Of a stretch of 64,000 bases of DNA, positions 1 to 12,306 are shown piece by piece. Made by a program: the position numbers and the translations under genes. A model generated the notes under the pieces. The model was not told where the DNA came from. It did not search any database and saw only the letters and a program-made list of their open reading frames with translations. Position 1 is the stretch's first letter, and the number at the start of each line of letters is the position of its first letter. The stretch covers positions 31,613 through 95,612 of the forward strand of contig QKWP01001981.1 in assembly GCA_003550325.1 (NCBI GenBank), written 5' to 3'. The stretch is from Gigaspora rosea. Lineage: Eukaryota; Glomeromycota; Glomeromycetes; Diversisporales; Gigasporaceae.

Positions 1-127
1 AATTGGTAAAGGAAGTTTCAGAATTATATATAAAGCAAAATGGAAAGATTGCAGGTTGGCCATTGCTCTTAATTAATTAAACATTATATTTATGGATGAA
101 AAGACTATTCAATAATTTGTTAAAGAG
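1..127 (+). pseudogene. Protein kinase N-lobe fragment
   Basis: Translation starting at base 2 reads IGKGSFRIIYKAKW, a glycine-rich loop (GxGSF) followed by the usual YKAKW strand of fungal tyrosine-kinase-like (TKL) kinases. It then has LAIALN where the ATP-binding lysine (ALK) is expected, and two in-frame TAA codons follow before a GT donor at 128-129. The fragment enters from outside the window. The missing lysine and the stops make it a dead scrap. It may be part of a degraded kinase unrelated to the histidine kinase downstream. Confidence 0.6.
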
Positions 128-452
128 GTAAGAAATTATTATATTATTGCTACAATAATACAGTAATAATAATAAAACTGCGAATAACTAAACTCTATAT
201 AAGGTAAATGGGGTATCGGGTATTGTGGCCAAGTGACATATCTTGTATATTTATAGTGACTAAAAGTCAGTAAATTGAAATTCTACTTTTTATAACTAAA
301 TTCTGACAATTTTTCATAACATTCTTTGAATATTAACTATGTATGCAAATTTTTTATTTAATCAAGTTATCATAATAATAGGTTATTCTTTTGTTATTCA
401 TTAAATGGATTCGGTTGTCTTCAATAGCTTTGTCATTCATTTTCTAGCCTAT

Positions 453-2622
453 ATGTCGTTACCTTTGATTAATGGCGGCGATAATATTGAGAATGAGGAA
501 TCAAAATTTATTAATATGGTCTATAATTATGATTGGTTTTCAACTTCGCTTGGCCCTATAGACACATGAGATCCTGTTCTCAAACATGTTACGGCAATTT
601 GCGTTCATATATTCATATATATCAGTTGTTTTTTATTTTAAAAAAAAAAAAAAAATCGTAAACTTTTCAATATAACTCGTAAAAACCACGTGTTTTATAG
701 AATTTAATCCTCAATTCTAAGTTTACTTTTGCAATCCTTATCAATCCTCCTGATTGGATACTACTCTACAATAAAGGTAAAACAATTTTAAAGTTTACCA
801 GCCTGACCTATTCTATTTGATTGGTTTAAATATCTAATTTTATTTACTTATAGCATATGTATCAATATTAAAGGCAAAACATCCGGATGGTTAGCCATAT
901 ATTTGGTTATAAATATTTAAAATAAATACAGTATCGCCAACTTATCAGTTTCATTAATGTTAAATAGCATTAGGAAAGCGGCTTCAAGATTTTCTTCCCG
1001 AATACTTTGAAAATCATGCGAAATATAAACTTAATAAGTAATAATTTTAATGGATATTTTTCATTCATAATGTTAAACTTTTCATAAATTGTAACATATT
1101 AGGTTAATAGCAACTGGCAAGAGTCATATGATGGATATAAGGAAGAGATTTACAACCACGGTTCAATTAACCCAGTTTTCAAATCAGGTGGCACGGTTTG
1201 TGCTGCAGTTTGTCTGGTTTAAGACATTATCAAAAGAGTCAAAAACTCTCGAAGATTGAAGACACTGACATCATATTTCTAGTTAGTACTCATAAATATA
1301 ATTTATAATTCCGTTTATGGATATTATGGAATTGTATCTTTAACTACTTACTTTTTTCATAATATTTCTTGAAGAGGTTAAATCCTTAGAAAGTGCCTGC
1401 CATATTATAACAAAAGTATTAAGTAACAATAAAGACATTCTTTATACATTAATTTATTTAATCAAACACACACTAAATACTAGCTCGGAATCTCTGATCG
1501 CCCACCTAATCGCTACGACCTTTGATGATTGATGATGATGAAAAGGACGGAATATTCCTGATTACTTACCAGAAACTCACGAAATAATTGACTTAGCTAA
1601 AGATTCTAATAAAAATTACGATGCATATATAGAATTGAAACGAGGTGCTTTTACTCATTCGTTCTTAAAATGTGAATCTTGGCCAATATATCTTGCATTA
1701 AAAGAAAGAAATCATGTAAAAGTTCTTTTAAATGATGAATCACGAGCTATACTCTTATCGATAAAAATTTCACAAACCTTGTCAGTTGTATTAATTTATG
1801 GTATTAGTCAACTTCACACACTTGATGAAAAGCATATGGAATTTTTACAAGTATGTAATAATAATTCATATGATTAATTTCGTTATGTTTACTGTATTAA
1901 AAACTACTTATATAAATTTTTATAACTTGCTAGTTAATCACAAATCAAATAACCACCTTTTGCAACAAGGGAAGTCAATTGAAGAGGAAAAGGAGCGAAT
2001 TAAAATATTGACTGAGTTGAATTACCAAAACATTGTCTTTTTCCAAGGAATTAGTCACAAATTAAAAAGTATTACCATAAAATTTTCTTTAAAAATATGT
2101 TGTATAAATATGCTCATTCTTTTTTTCTAATATTTCAGCACCATTAACTTTAATGATTTCACCACTTGATGACGTAATTAACGCATGTTCGCAAGAATCA
2201 TCACATCTTCAAATTATACGACGGAACGCTCGTCGATTACTTAAACTCATTAATGCATTATTACAAGTATGTTATCTATTTATATGCACAAAATATGGCA
2301 ATTTTTAATATCTGATAATTATCTTTATTAATAACTACATCTATTTCCTGGAATTATTATACTAAAAATAATTCACTTTTTATATAGTTTTCTTATATAG
2401 AATCTAATCAATTAAAAAGCTCATTATCGTGAAATAAATATAGCTAAATTTACTCAAGAGTTGGCCTCAGAATTTAAAAGTATGGCTAAAACATTAGGTT
2501 TGGATTACAATATTGATATTCCAAATCCAGAAGAATTTAACCATGCAATAGGCGATAAAATTTACTTAGATTGTGATATGTATGAAACTATCGTATTTAA
2601 TCTTTGTAAGCACTTTCTATAA
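453..2622 (+). pseudogene. Broken multi-exon sensor histidine kinase
   Basis: Pieces of one sensor kinase can be followed across about nine exons. The start is ATG at 453 (MSLPLINGGDN.., with FINMVYNYDWFSTSLGP), with an in-frame TGA at 567. Then come NPPDWILLYNK (to 776), SILKAKHPDG (from 854), LQDFLPEYFENHAK (near 975), YKEEIYNHGS and VFKSGGTVCA (1138-1200), SLESACHIITKVLSNN (near 1385), NIPDYLPETHEIIDLAKD (from 1551), and the GAF-like stretch ending at 1850. The HisKA H-box ISHKL lies at 2050-2064, with the phospho-acceptor His codon at 2056-2058. A GT..AG intron (2069-2138) follows and splices cleanly into PLTLMISPLDDVI. The last exon (2401-2605) gives INIAKFTQELASEF and stops at the start of the ATPase N-box. 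ATPase and receiver domains are absent. Frameshifts lie near 1545, 1955 and 2415. The family would sense a signal by PAS/GAF domains and autophosphorylate the His; this copy cannot. Confidence 0.75.
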
Positions 2623-3232
2623 ATTTTCCATCGGAGCGCATCATTTTTCTAAACTATAACAAATTATTAAATATGATATATTGTTTAATAAGTAATCTTT
2701 ATAAAAATGAAACATAAATAGATTATGAATGAAATAATCAATAATTATCGATCTTATCAAATTATTAATGAATTTAAATGAGAGCATCGTGTAAATTATC
2801 TTACTTTAAATACATCAATTAAAAAATCTTGATGCTATCATAGAAATTCAATGTATATATTTATTTAATAGTGCATTTTTTTAATACCTTTTTTTGATTT
2901 TAATAAGCTGGAAGATAACCTATTGGATTTATTTATATTATATTATAGTTTAATACTTGTCGTAATTCATTGATTAGTATGTATTCACGTTGAAAGTGTC
3001 AGGGGTAACTTAGATTAGCATGGAAAACGTTTTCATGCCGTGTCGGTGCCAAAATTTTATTGGGATCATTGGCTAAAAATAGGAACAGACGAATTTGATA
3101 GATGTCTAAAAATCGATGTGACAAGATCACACGACAAGTAATAAAACAAAGATAAAAATTTACTATTATTGCAAGAAACAGATATACTCCACGTGTTAAA
3201 CTAGTCCTTTAGAACACGTCTTGTTTAACACC
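2623..3232. other. AT-rich spacer
   Basis: No coding frame, RNA gene or clear repeat is visible. The kinase homology stops at the intron donor near 2606. Confidence 0.5.
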
Positions 3233-3345
3233 CACTGTAAGAACGCACATGGCATGTAACTGTATAATGGTAACACCCTTTTTTTTTTCACTGTGAGAAC
3301 GCACATGGCATATAACTTTATAATGGATAACGCCCTTTTTTTTTT
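3233..3345. repeat. Tandem repeat, 55-bp unit, two copies plus a remnant
   Basis: Two successive units share AGAACGCACATGGCAT, then TATAATGG and a C/T-run. A third partial unit (ACTGTGAGAATGCACATGG) follows at about 3690-3712, on the far side of the 3350-3674 element. The element may therefore have inserted into an array of this unit. Confidence 0.6.
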
Positions 3346-3349
3346 ATCC

Positions 3350-3674
3350 ACTTATTTGCGCGGGTAATACAAGTTCCTGGAGAGGAAATAGCCAATCGGA
3401 GAGTGCAAATTTTGACTATTCCGGATCAGCCCGACGAAGAATTCGAACACGCGTAAAAGAAGAAAAAAGCGAAAATACGTAAAAACTAATGTTTAAATCG
3501 AACTTGGTGCACTAATTAAAAATGACGGGAATGAAATTTTACTTATATTAAACATCACTCTAACCTTATAGCCTCTAACGTTAAGACCCTAACCCTAAAT
3601 TTTTATTTCACGCACTTAGTTTATTTACAAAATCGGATTTTCTTTTTTGGGTTGTGTTACCCGCGCAAATAAGT
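3350..3674. mobile_element. MITE with 23-bp terminal inverted repeats
   Basis: The left end ACTTATTTGCGCGGGTAATA (3350-3369) is repeated in inverse at the right end (TTACCCGCGCAAATAAGT, 3657-3674) with one or two mismatches. Length is 325 bp, with no ORF. No unambiguous target duplication can be read because both ends lie in poly-T/poly-A runs. The superfamily is not assignable. Confidence 0.65.
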
Positions 3675-4113
3675 AAAATGCTTTTTTTTTACTGTGAGAA
3701 TGCACATGGTATTCATTCCAAATTAGTACACATCAGTGATTACAAAATCGCGAAGTTATTAACAATACATACAATATAGATATAAATACTTCCTTTTTTC
3801 TTTACCGTCGGGTCTCATACTTCTTCATCACCCAATGTATGTATATATTTTTCTTATTTTTTCCCCCCTCTTCAGGCTGATATTCCTTTTTCTCTTTTTA
3901 TATTCGATTCACAATTTTTTTTTCTATACCTCTTTTCATACTTTCTTTTCTGTGATGACAACATGTCTCATGGTGTTAAGACGGAGAAAGTCAACTGTTG
4001 AATTCTCGCGATCATGTGTTCATGCCGATTCACAATTTTTTTCCTATTTTTTTTTCTTTTCAGCCTGATAGTACGTATGAAGAACGTTAACTTCCCTTTT
4101 TATTTTTCATCAT

Positions 4114-4317
4114 AGATGTCGAACTTGGACGGGCACACATTCGAGTTTCCGACCAACAAATCAGATCGATACCACGACTTTCACCTGTATACTCATATAA
4201 GGCTTTAGATCGAACTACAAAAATCGCAACATATCGGCCGATTTCTGGACCCCAAAATATCTACTGATCTGCACATGTCAAATTCGTTGCCACTCCTAGA
4301 AAATATACTGTAGTAAA
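4114..4317 (+). pseudogene. Possible 5' part of a broken gene, unrecognised
   Basis: An ATG at 4114 directly follows a plausible intron end (TTTTTCATCATAG). It opens a readable frame beginning MSNLDGHTFEFPTNKSD, with one TAG (4204-4206) and then another readable stretch to a TAG at 4315. The upstream 3830-4110 is pyrimidine-rich and contains two near-repeats of CAGSCTGATA, as in a 5' leader with introns. I do not recognise the protein. It may be chance. Confidence 0.25.
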
Positions 4318-5936
4318 ACCCGCTTACCTCAAAACCCATGAAATTTTTTTGAAAAGAATAGAAAATTAAAGAATATAAAAGAAATCAAATTTAAATTATA
4401 AGTACCTTTTTTTAATTCTTAAAAGTCAAAGTTTTTATACAATTTATAAGGTTTAACTTTTATATATTTCAGGTATTACGATATATACCCATTTAACCTT
4501 CACAATGCATAATTTAAATCTAGTAATACTAAATCTATAAAGAAGGTACACTAAAGAGAATATTAATTGTAGTTGATAAGATAACAGGACTTGATTATAC
4601 TAGATACTAAGGAGGTACTGTATATAGCGTTATATTTATATACTGTATTAATTTAAATTTTATATGATGCATTAATACAGATTTCGTGATATATACGTAA
4701 ATTACCGTGCAAGCGACTTGGGTATTTTTACATCAACGAAATAACAAGCCTTGATTTATACCCCAGATATATTGTGTATATTACATGAAGGTATTATGTA
4801 AAGGGTATTTTAGGCTATAAGAAAAAAAATTGTTATTATTAAATTGACCCTTGGTTTGTACCTGGGTATTCTACAAAACACCACAACAAATAACCTTGAA
4901 TCGTACCCAGTACAAATCATACAAATCAAGGGGATAGATACATGCACGGTAGTTTATAGTATACAGTATATTAAGTAATATTTTAGTTTAGTGTCTATTT
5001 TGTTGTCAATTAATAAAATAAAAGCATACTATATATAATATACCAGCATGTATTCGTCTTTGTTTATTACGACCATTTGATGATATTTGGAGTTATAAAA
5101 AAAATTATATTTATTAATATCTGTTATGGTGTCTCAAATTATACGTACAAATTTACAAAACTTAACTATAAACCCAACTAAAAAAAATTTTTTAAATGAC
5201 TCGTATCTCAAACTAAGGTCCTCCAAATTTTTACTATCACACCCAGCCAACTAATCTAGATATTCATCATGATCGATCTTCAATTCACATTACTGCAAGT
5301 CTCTTAGATCTCAAAATTTGGCATCTTATATCCCAATATCTTCCTCGATCCATATCTATTAACTAAAAATTTTAGCAAATCAGTATTGTATAGATAAGCA
5401 GATTAGTATAGTACAGGCCGATTTAAAAAACTATACTATCAACTGTAATACATATAACACCGGATCAGTATAGTACAGATTTTAAAATGGCCTATACGTA
5501 ACAGATTAATAATAATAATAATAAACGTAGTTAATATTTATTAATGATATTAATAATTTTAAGTGGTTCTTTTAGTGTCATATGTTTCATTATACTGTTT
5601 TATATATTATATTTGAATCGAACTTTTTTTTTTAAACCACTACTGGATATTAGACGTACCATTAATTGATAGGTTAGGTTTAACCATTTTTAATCAAGTT
5701 TACAGTATATAATCTATTATAGTAGAGCTTGGATCCTTTATCTGTTTTCATATTAAATTTAACGGATATCCGTCAAGTTCTATATTGTGGTTATAATATT
5801 CTGCGAAATATAGGTGAACAATCTACGTCTTTTCAAATTTCCATTACATAATAAGCGAGATGTAAAATAGTATCAGGGATCGAATGAAGATGACAGTCAT
5901 ATGAGTATACGTGAAAATTAAAATAGTCGAATCAAG
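4318..5936. other. AT-rich intergenic DNA
   Basis: No ORF of interest, RNA gene or terminal repeat is recognised. The stretch has scattered ATA/TAT-rich tracts and a short AAT run near 5510-5523. Confidence 0.5.
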
Positions 5937-6195
5937 CAACCATTCTAACAACTCTTTATGATTAGTGTAAATAATCATTCTAACAGCATTATGGTTAGCG
6001 TTAAATAATCATACTAACAACTTTGATGATAATCATTCTAATAGTTTTTTATGATTAGTGTTAAAAAATAATCATTCTAACAGCTCTTTATAGTTAGCGA
6101 TAAATAACCATTCTAAAAACTCCTTGTGGTTATGTTAAATAATCATCCTACCGGCTCTTTATTGTTGCGTTATAAAACCATTCTAACAAGCTCTT
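5937..6195. repeat. Degenerate minisatellite, about 40-bp unit
   Basis: About seven head-to-tail units are built on AATCATTCTAACAGCTCTTT followed by a T-A-GTTAG-type segment. Unit length varies from about 33 to 43 bp. The array ends at the AAGCTCTTTCGG at 6189. No coding potential. Confidence 0.8.
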
Positions 6196-7987
6196 TCGGA
6201 TAAGTATTTAGTGTTTGGATTAGGATGGTTGAGATATGGCTCATGTTTCGTGAGACATTTGATCAACCTTCATCAACAAAAGGCGATGTTTAATCGATAG
6301 ATGTCGCTATAAATATTTATTTTCAAAATTCTTCATATCGAGGTTTAATATACTGTATAATTTATTATAAGAATTGAAAAGTACATGTATATAATAGGGA
6401 TTAATTAATGGCCGTTTTTATAACTTTATGAATTATTAAATCAAGTCGATGTCTGCACTTAAAATGTATATGTATTTAAAACTAACAAATTAACGATTAA
6501 ATTTTTATTCATATTATACTGCAAATTTTGATGATAATATAAGTTACAGTATTTAAATTCAAAACCTAATACATAAGGCTTCAGCCCTATAAAAAACCGC
6601 CTGTTTATAACTAGTTATTTAATTGCCCATGTCTGGTTCAATTTGTAATGATACGTTAAATATGAAAGCGATACTACATCAGTACTACATCTGCTTAACG
6701 GATTACCACGAAGTCTTAATGCTTTTGTGAAAATGCATTATTTGGTTTAATTTCTAATGCTTTGCTAAATCTGTAAGTTATCATTACTAAGGTAAAATAT
6801 TTTTTGTAATATCAACTATACAACTTAATCGATTGTTTGGTCACGTGATATACGTAATCGATTAGTTTTGTAGCAGGGACTAGCCAATTCCGTCCGTGAT
6901 AAATTCTAATAAATATTTAAAGATTCCATACTATCAATATTAAAAATATATTTACCTGCAATTTTTTTTTAATTATAACGATAATTAAAATTTTAGCTAT
7001 CAATTTTGCCATTAAAGTATAAAACATATTTCCAAATGCTGAAAAATTATGTTTTATCCGACTTTGACATATTATTTTATTAAATAATAATCTTTTGATA
7101 TCTACAGTATGCCTTGCGCGTATGTTTACAAACACAGTATAGGGGTCTTCTTGTTAGAAGTACTACGATCATGAATTATGTTTTACTGATCAGAATTAGC
7201 CAATCATATGTGAATATTATCCCGTGAGGATGAATTCTGCGATATTCTGCGATATTCTGCATTTATAGCCTGATTCCGTGATTCTGCGGCATTCCGTGAA
7301 ACGCAGAAAATCATTGTAGTAATTTTAAAGACTTGTTTTTGAAAAAAATTTTTAAGTTTTTTTAAAGGTAATAGATTTTAAAAGTCATATATTATATTGA
7401 TAAGTTTAAGATTTCCTGCACCATATTAAAAATTTTTTTAATTAAGCCTTTTTTTTTATTTCTGCTTTGAGTGAGTCCGTTTAGCTAGTGCTTTGATTCT
7501 GCTATGGTTTTGAGTATGCATATTTGTTATGGTTTAATCCCAGTTTTTGGTTTGAAAAGATTTCAAAAGAATTTTTTTTTTTTAGAATTAGATTTATAAG
7601 TTCTTTTGTTTTTTGTATTTGTGTTTGGAGTAAAGGTATATATTTTTATTTATACATCTATTTTGGCATGTTTTTGCTTAATGTAATTTGATAAGTTTGA
7701 CTAGTTCGACTATTTCTATATATTAGGAACCTAGTCAAAGAATATGCCACTACATAGCAACTAGGACAAGTAAGCACAAGTAGCTAAAACTAAAATTCTA
7801 CTTTTATTTATTTTTGTTAAATTTTAATTTTAGTTTAGTATTATTATTATTTTAGAAAACTACTGTATCAAAAAAAATTTTTTTTTAAATAAATAAATTA
7901 AAAAAAAAACTATTTATTATTTTGAACTTATAATACAATAAAGTGGACTTAATTTAATTTAAATTATAATAATTTATTAGTAATTAT
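6196..7987. other. AT-rich intergenic DNA
   Basis: No gene is supported. A minor feature is a triple direct repeat of GATATTCTGC at 7230-7260. Long A and T runs are frequent after 7320. Confidence 0.45.
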
Positions 7988-8329
7988 AAATCAAACCAGT
8001 GGTGTTAAACACCAGTATGCAGTGTAACGTGAAGATCAATATCAAAAAAAATAAACAAAAAAAAATAAACAAAAGTTAAAGTTGATAAATGTTAAGTTAG
8101 AGTTAATAGTTAGGGTGAGGCATAGTATATAGTAAAATTTCACAAGAGGGTTTTTTTTTTTTTAAAAAAAAAGGTGGTTTCATAGATAAAATTTTGAGTT
8201 AGAAGGTATTTTTAAAAAATAGCAAAACAACAAAAATTTTATGTTACACCTGATCTTTACGTTACACTGCATTTAAAAAAATTTGATTGGTGAAAATCAT
8301 TGTTGTGTTGAGCACCAGTGGTGTGATTT
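7988..8329. mobile_element. MITE with imperfect long terminal inverted repeats
   Basis: The left arm AAATCAAACCAGTGGTGTT followed by GCAGTGTAACGTGAAGATCA (8020-8039) is matched in inverse by TGATCTTTACGTTACACTGC (8251-8270) and by GCACCAGTGGTGTGATTT at the right end. The interior is A/T-rich with poly-T and poly-A runs and no ORF. The CAGTGGTG ends resemble hAT termini, but no 8-bp target duplication can be read, so the class is uncertain. Confidence 0.6.
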
Positions 8330-8605
8330 AGTAAAACCATAATTTATATATGAGAATAATAAAAATAAATTAATGGATTACTATCATTTAGTTCATGTTA
8401 TAAATAATTTTAATATATCTTAATATTAATTGTCTTGGACGAAGCAGAAAAACTGTATTTTTTATACAAAGTGATATAAAACCAAATACATTAACATATA
8501 AACTTATCTCAGTCTTAATATTGATATAATTGAACAGTTTCGGATATATGCTATGCATTTATTTGGCTTTTTACTTAATGCTTAAAATCAAGTTGTTATT
8601 ATAAG

Positions 8606-8931
8606 CAGTGCATTGTTTTTGCAAAAATAATTTTTGGTTACACACTGCTAATGTTGCGTAATGTTATACAAGTCTTATTTTGGTTGGGTCGGCCGGCATT
8701 AAGCTTAATGCTAGTGGGCACTATCATGATAATGCCCCGGCAGGTTAGATATAATTCCGGCCCACCCTAACCCTTAATCAGGTTCAAAGCAACATCCAAT
8801 CACAGTACATGTACTAGTTACACAACACATGCACGTACGTTACACAAAGGCCCAGTGCATTGTTTTCGCAAAAATAATGTTTGGTTACATGCTGCTAATG
8901 TCATGTAATGTTATACAAGTTTTGTTTTGGT
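8606..8931. repeat. 80-bp direct repeat pair
   Basis: The segment 8606-8686 (starting CAGTGCATTGTTTTTGCAAA) recurs at 8853-8931 with about 88 percent identity by eye. The 165 bp between them is relatively G+C rich (GGCCGGCATTAAGC, CCCCGGCAGG) and stands out from its surroundings. This could be a small element flanked by direct repeats. No ORF. Confidence 0.55.
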
Positions 8932-9076
8932 AACCTAAATCAAGTTGAACCAATTAAAAATAATTAAAATTATAATATACAATATTATATTAAAATCTAA
9001 AAATAGCAACCTTTTGTGTAACCATGGTGGAAATAGCAAAATACCATGGTGGAAATAGGCAGTTCCTAAAAAAAAT

Positions 9077-9835
9077 TCATTGAATTTGCTTAAATGGTTG
9101 TCAAGATATCTTCGTTCACAAGTGCTTGTTATTGTAATTATATAGATATATTAAATTTTTATAGAACTTTGAGCAAAGATATCTTGAAACCCATCTAAGC
9201 AAATTTGATAAACTTTTTTTTATTTTAATTTTAGAGAAATTCATTGAATTTGCTTAAATGAGTTGTTAAGATATTTTCTTTCAAAGTTATTGTACAAGTA
9301 CTTATTATTATAATTATAGGTGTTTTAAATTTATAGAACTTTGAGCAAAGATTTCTCAACAATTATACAAGTAAATTTAATCAACTTTTTTTTATATTAA
9401 TTCTAAAGATATTCAGCATTAAAATAAAAAAAATTCATTAAATGGTTGTTGAAATAACTTTATTCTTATTGTACAAGTACTTGTTATTGTAATTATATAA
9501 GTGTTTTAAATTATTACAGAACTTTGTCTAACAACCATCCTAGCAAATTTGATAAACTTTTTTTTTATTTTACTTTTAGAGATATTCAGTATTTAAATAA
9601 AAAAAGCTTATTGAATTTGCTTGGATAATTGTTGAAATATCTTCATTCAAAGTTACTATATAAGTGCTTGTTTTGTAATTATATAAGCATTTTAAATTTT
9701 TACAGAACTTTGAGCGAAGATATTTCACTAATCATTTAAGCAAATTCAATAAAATTTTTTTTTTGATTTTAGAAATCTTTAGCATTAAAACAAAAGGGTT
9801 TATTATATTTGCTTGGATGGTGCTTCTAATTAAAT
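9077..9835. repeat. Tandem array, 163-193-bp unit with internal dyad
   Basis: About four and a half units begin at 9077, 9239, 9432, 9607 and 9798. Each has ATTCATTGAATTTGCTTAAA near its start and the inverse (AAGCAAATTTGAT) near its end, with AGAACTTTGAGCAAAGATAT in the middle. Each unit is therefore itself an imperfect foldback. Divergence between units is moderate. Confidence 0.75.
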
Positions 9836-11417
9836 ATTTAAAAAACAAAAAATAAAAGAAAATATTATACTGTAGTAAAACTTGCCTACCTGGCTTTATT
9901 TATTTATTTATTTTTTTTAAAAAAATTTTTATAAAAAGTTTTTGAGTATCTAATCTATCCAGCTATTAAATATATAAAACATTTTGATAAAAAATAAGCT
10001 TTATATTAATATTCTACTTAATTTGAATAAATAAAACCCCTAAAGTAATATTTAAATAAATTATAAAAAAAAATTTTTTTTAACCAAAACTTAATAAATA
10101 AAATAACTAAATCACAAGCATGGTACAGTAGTAAATGCTATCTTTATAATCAATTAAAATTAATATATGAAAAGTAAGACAGTAGGTACCATAGATTTTA
10201 TATTAATAAAATAAATTTTATATTAATTATAATATAAAGTAAATGAACACTTAGTTAAATGAACCAATTAATTAATCCACAACAAATTCATAAATAAATA
10301 AAACTATGCAATAGGTATAGTGTAATGGTAAATGATATCATTATAAACTAAATTAAATACAATGAGATTATAAATATAAGTAGTAAAAATATATTAGATA
10401 TTGATTCAAAAGGTTTTATATATACCATAATATAATGTGAAATCTTGTTTTAAACCCAATTAATAAGAATTCTTATATGTGCAAACTAAATTAAAATGAA
10501 ATTAACACACAAAAAAATAAATAAAAAATAACTTTATTAGATAATAGTAAATGCTACGAAGTCCATAACATTTGCTATTCTTACTATAATGACTAGTTCA
10601 TAGTTTGAACTAGTTATCATAGTAAGAATAGCAAATTGCTATAGTAAAAATAGTAATTTTATTAACAAAGATATTTAGAAAATTATTAATTATATTTATT
10701 TTAAAAATTTTTTTGTTGATATCAAGTACTAATCAATTTAATTTTTTACATTTGATTGATCAAATTGCAAAATAATTGGATTTAAGAAGGCCTCTAACAT
10801 AGAAATATAAATATTTACTCTTTTAACATTATCCATCTCTTCAATATTCCAATATCAATCACACACTCTTTCGATTAATGCAGTCATGACAATTCTTTGA
10901 GTTTTAGCTTTTTTTTGTTGTTTAGTTTGCAAAATGATTCCTAACTTTTATATATTTCAAACACACTTTCTCAAACATTTCCTGAAACACTTTCCACAAA
11001 TTACTAGTACTAGTTAATAGCTTATTTGCATACATACACTTATGAAAAATATGCTTATATAGCAATAAGTATCAATTACAAAACAAGCAGTGACAATTTG
11101 GAGAGGTTAAACCTGGATACCTTTTCTTTTTTCTATTATATTAACAATAGCACAGGCCTCTTTAACAAGTAAGTTTTGGAATAAAAAGGAGAATTTATAG
11201 ATTATCTCAAAAATATTATTCTCAACACCATAAAAGCAGTACTTTCTAATTCAGATTTTTTTTTATATTTGATATCAACAATACCATGAACAGCATCTAA
11301 ATAAATAAATCTAAAGCAAGTAATTAAAACAAAATTTGATAAGGTCATTGCTAGAATCAAATTTCTAAGTACTAAACCTGTAGTTTAGAATCTAGAGACC
11401 AAACTCTGATCATCACT
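9836..11417. other. AT-rich spacer with one strong hairpin
   Basis: Almost pure A+T with no supported gene. The only clear structure is the hairpin at 10571-10635, listed separately. Confidence 0.5.
10571..10635. repeat. 30-bp-arm hairpin
   Basis: TTTGCTATTCTTACTATAAT continues to GACTAGTTCA. It is followed after a 5-base loop (10601-10605) by its near-perfect inverse complement ending ATAGTAAGAATAGCAAA. One mismatch in 30. No target duplication or partner is seen. It could be a very short foldback element or a recombination scar. Confidence 0.7.
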
Positions 11418-12305
11418 CTATGTACCGATTAAACTATATAATAAAGATGATATTCTTTTTATTATACTATGAAACAATTCTAATAGATTTGTAGTTGTGA
11501 CTAGTAAAAGTAAAGGAAAGTGTTGTTGAGCCCACAAATCTGTTAATTTGTATTCTTTACATAATTTCTTTGAATATAATTTTTTATAGCAGAAATGGAG
11601 CAATAGTTGATTGCATCTTGAACAAAGTCTTTATAGTCTATCTTTGTTTGCTTGTGCATTGCAGCAATCATGATGTTCTGGGTTCCTTTATCGTATATTT
11701 TTTGTATCCATATTCTTATAACATGAATGGTACAAATTATAATCTGGTATTCTTGTTCACTAGCCATTATTTTTAGAAAAACCTTGATACTTTTAGCCTT
11801 GACAAAGCTTTGATCTAAGAGCATATAACAGGGACCAGCAATTATACTTGTTACAAATTATTAACAATGCTTTTAAAACAGTATTACTATTTTCACTGCT
11901 TATGAAAAAGTAAGCACTATACATGAGAACGAAAGCATTTTGGGTTCTAAAGCCCAAAATTAAAATTTGAAGACGAAATTGTTTTTGATCTATTTTACTT
12001 GAAAGACGAAATTATTTGATACTTTTTTTGAATAGACGAAATTATAAAGAACATATCTATATAAATTTTATTTGCTCTTCCTTATAAAAAATTTTAATTT
12101 TCTCTAATGAAGACGAAATAGGTCTTTTTCAAAAATCAATTTCGGTGGCATCACTAGTAAGCACCTATATTCTAGCATCCATAAGTATCACAGCTATAAA
12201 GGATGAACAAGTGCTAGTCATACTGGTTGGTCTTATGAGTGGAATCTATAAGTGTTAACCAACTATGTTATTTAAGTTTTTTTAATTGTTTTAGATGTGT
12301 GAATA
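11418..12305 (-). pseudogene. MULE transposase pseudogene, copy 1 (partial)
   Basis: Read right to left. IDSTHKTNQYD (codons around 12217-12246) is the first catalytic Asp motif of MULE transposases (DxTYKTN-like); the next codon is a stop, TAG. After an interruption comes LLDQSFVKAKSIKVFL, then the C-terminal core ending YCSISAIKNYIQR (11824-11543). A shifted frame (11603-11418) gives DLWAQQHFPLLLLVTTTN and LELFHSIIKR, the typical end of the MULE domain. A frameshift near 11550, the stop and the 11918-12156 insertion inactivate it. The right part ends at an assembly N at 12306. Confidence 0.7.
11918..12156. mobile_element. 239-bp MITE with 8-bp target duplication
   Basis: Flanked on both sides by GTAAGCAC (11910-11917 and 12157-12164), an 8-bp target duplication typical of hAT elements. 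The right end inverts to TAGTGATGCCACCGAAA. The left end TATACATGAGAACGAAA matches it at 11 of 17 positions. The interior repeats AGACGAAATT three to four times. It sits inside MULE copy 1. Confidence 0.6.
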
Positions 12306-12306
12306 N
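12306..12306. other. Assembly join (single N)
   Basis: The sequence right after the N (12307-12431) repeats 11743-11867 almost exactly, and 12432 onward repeats 12206 onward. A one-base gap beside a repeat suggests a scaffolding join between two near-identical contigs. Confidence 0.75.

Noticed and set aside
3578-3598. CCCTAA-type words resembling telomeric repeat (GACCCTAACCCTAAA)
   Set aside because: Only two units, embedded inside a MITE. Not an array.
3835-4068. 77-aa Phe/Tyr-rich ORF
   Set aside because: Composition is simply a T-rich leader or intron region; no conserved pattern.
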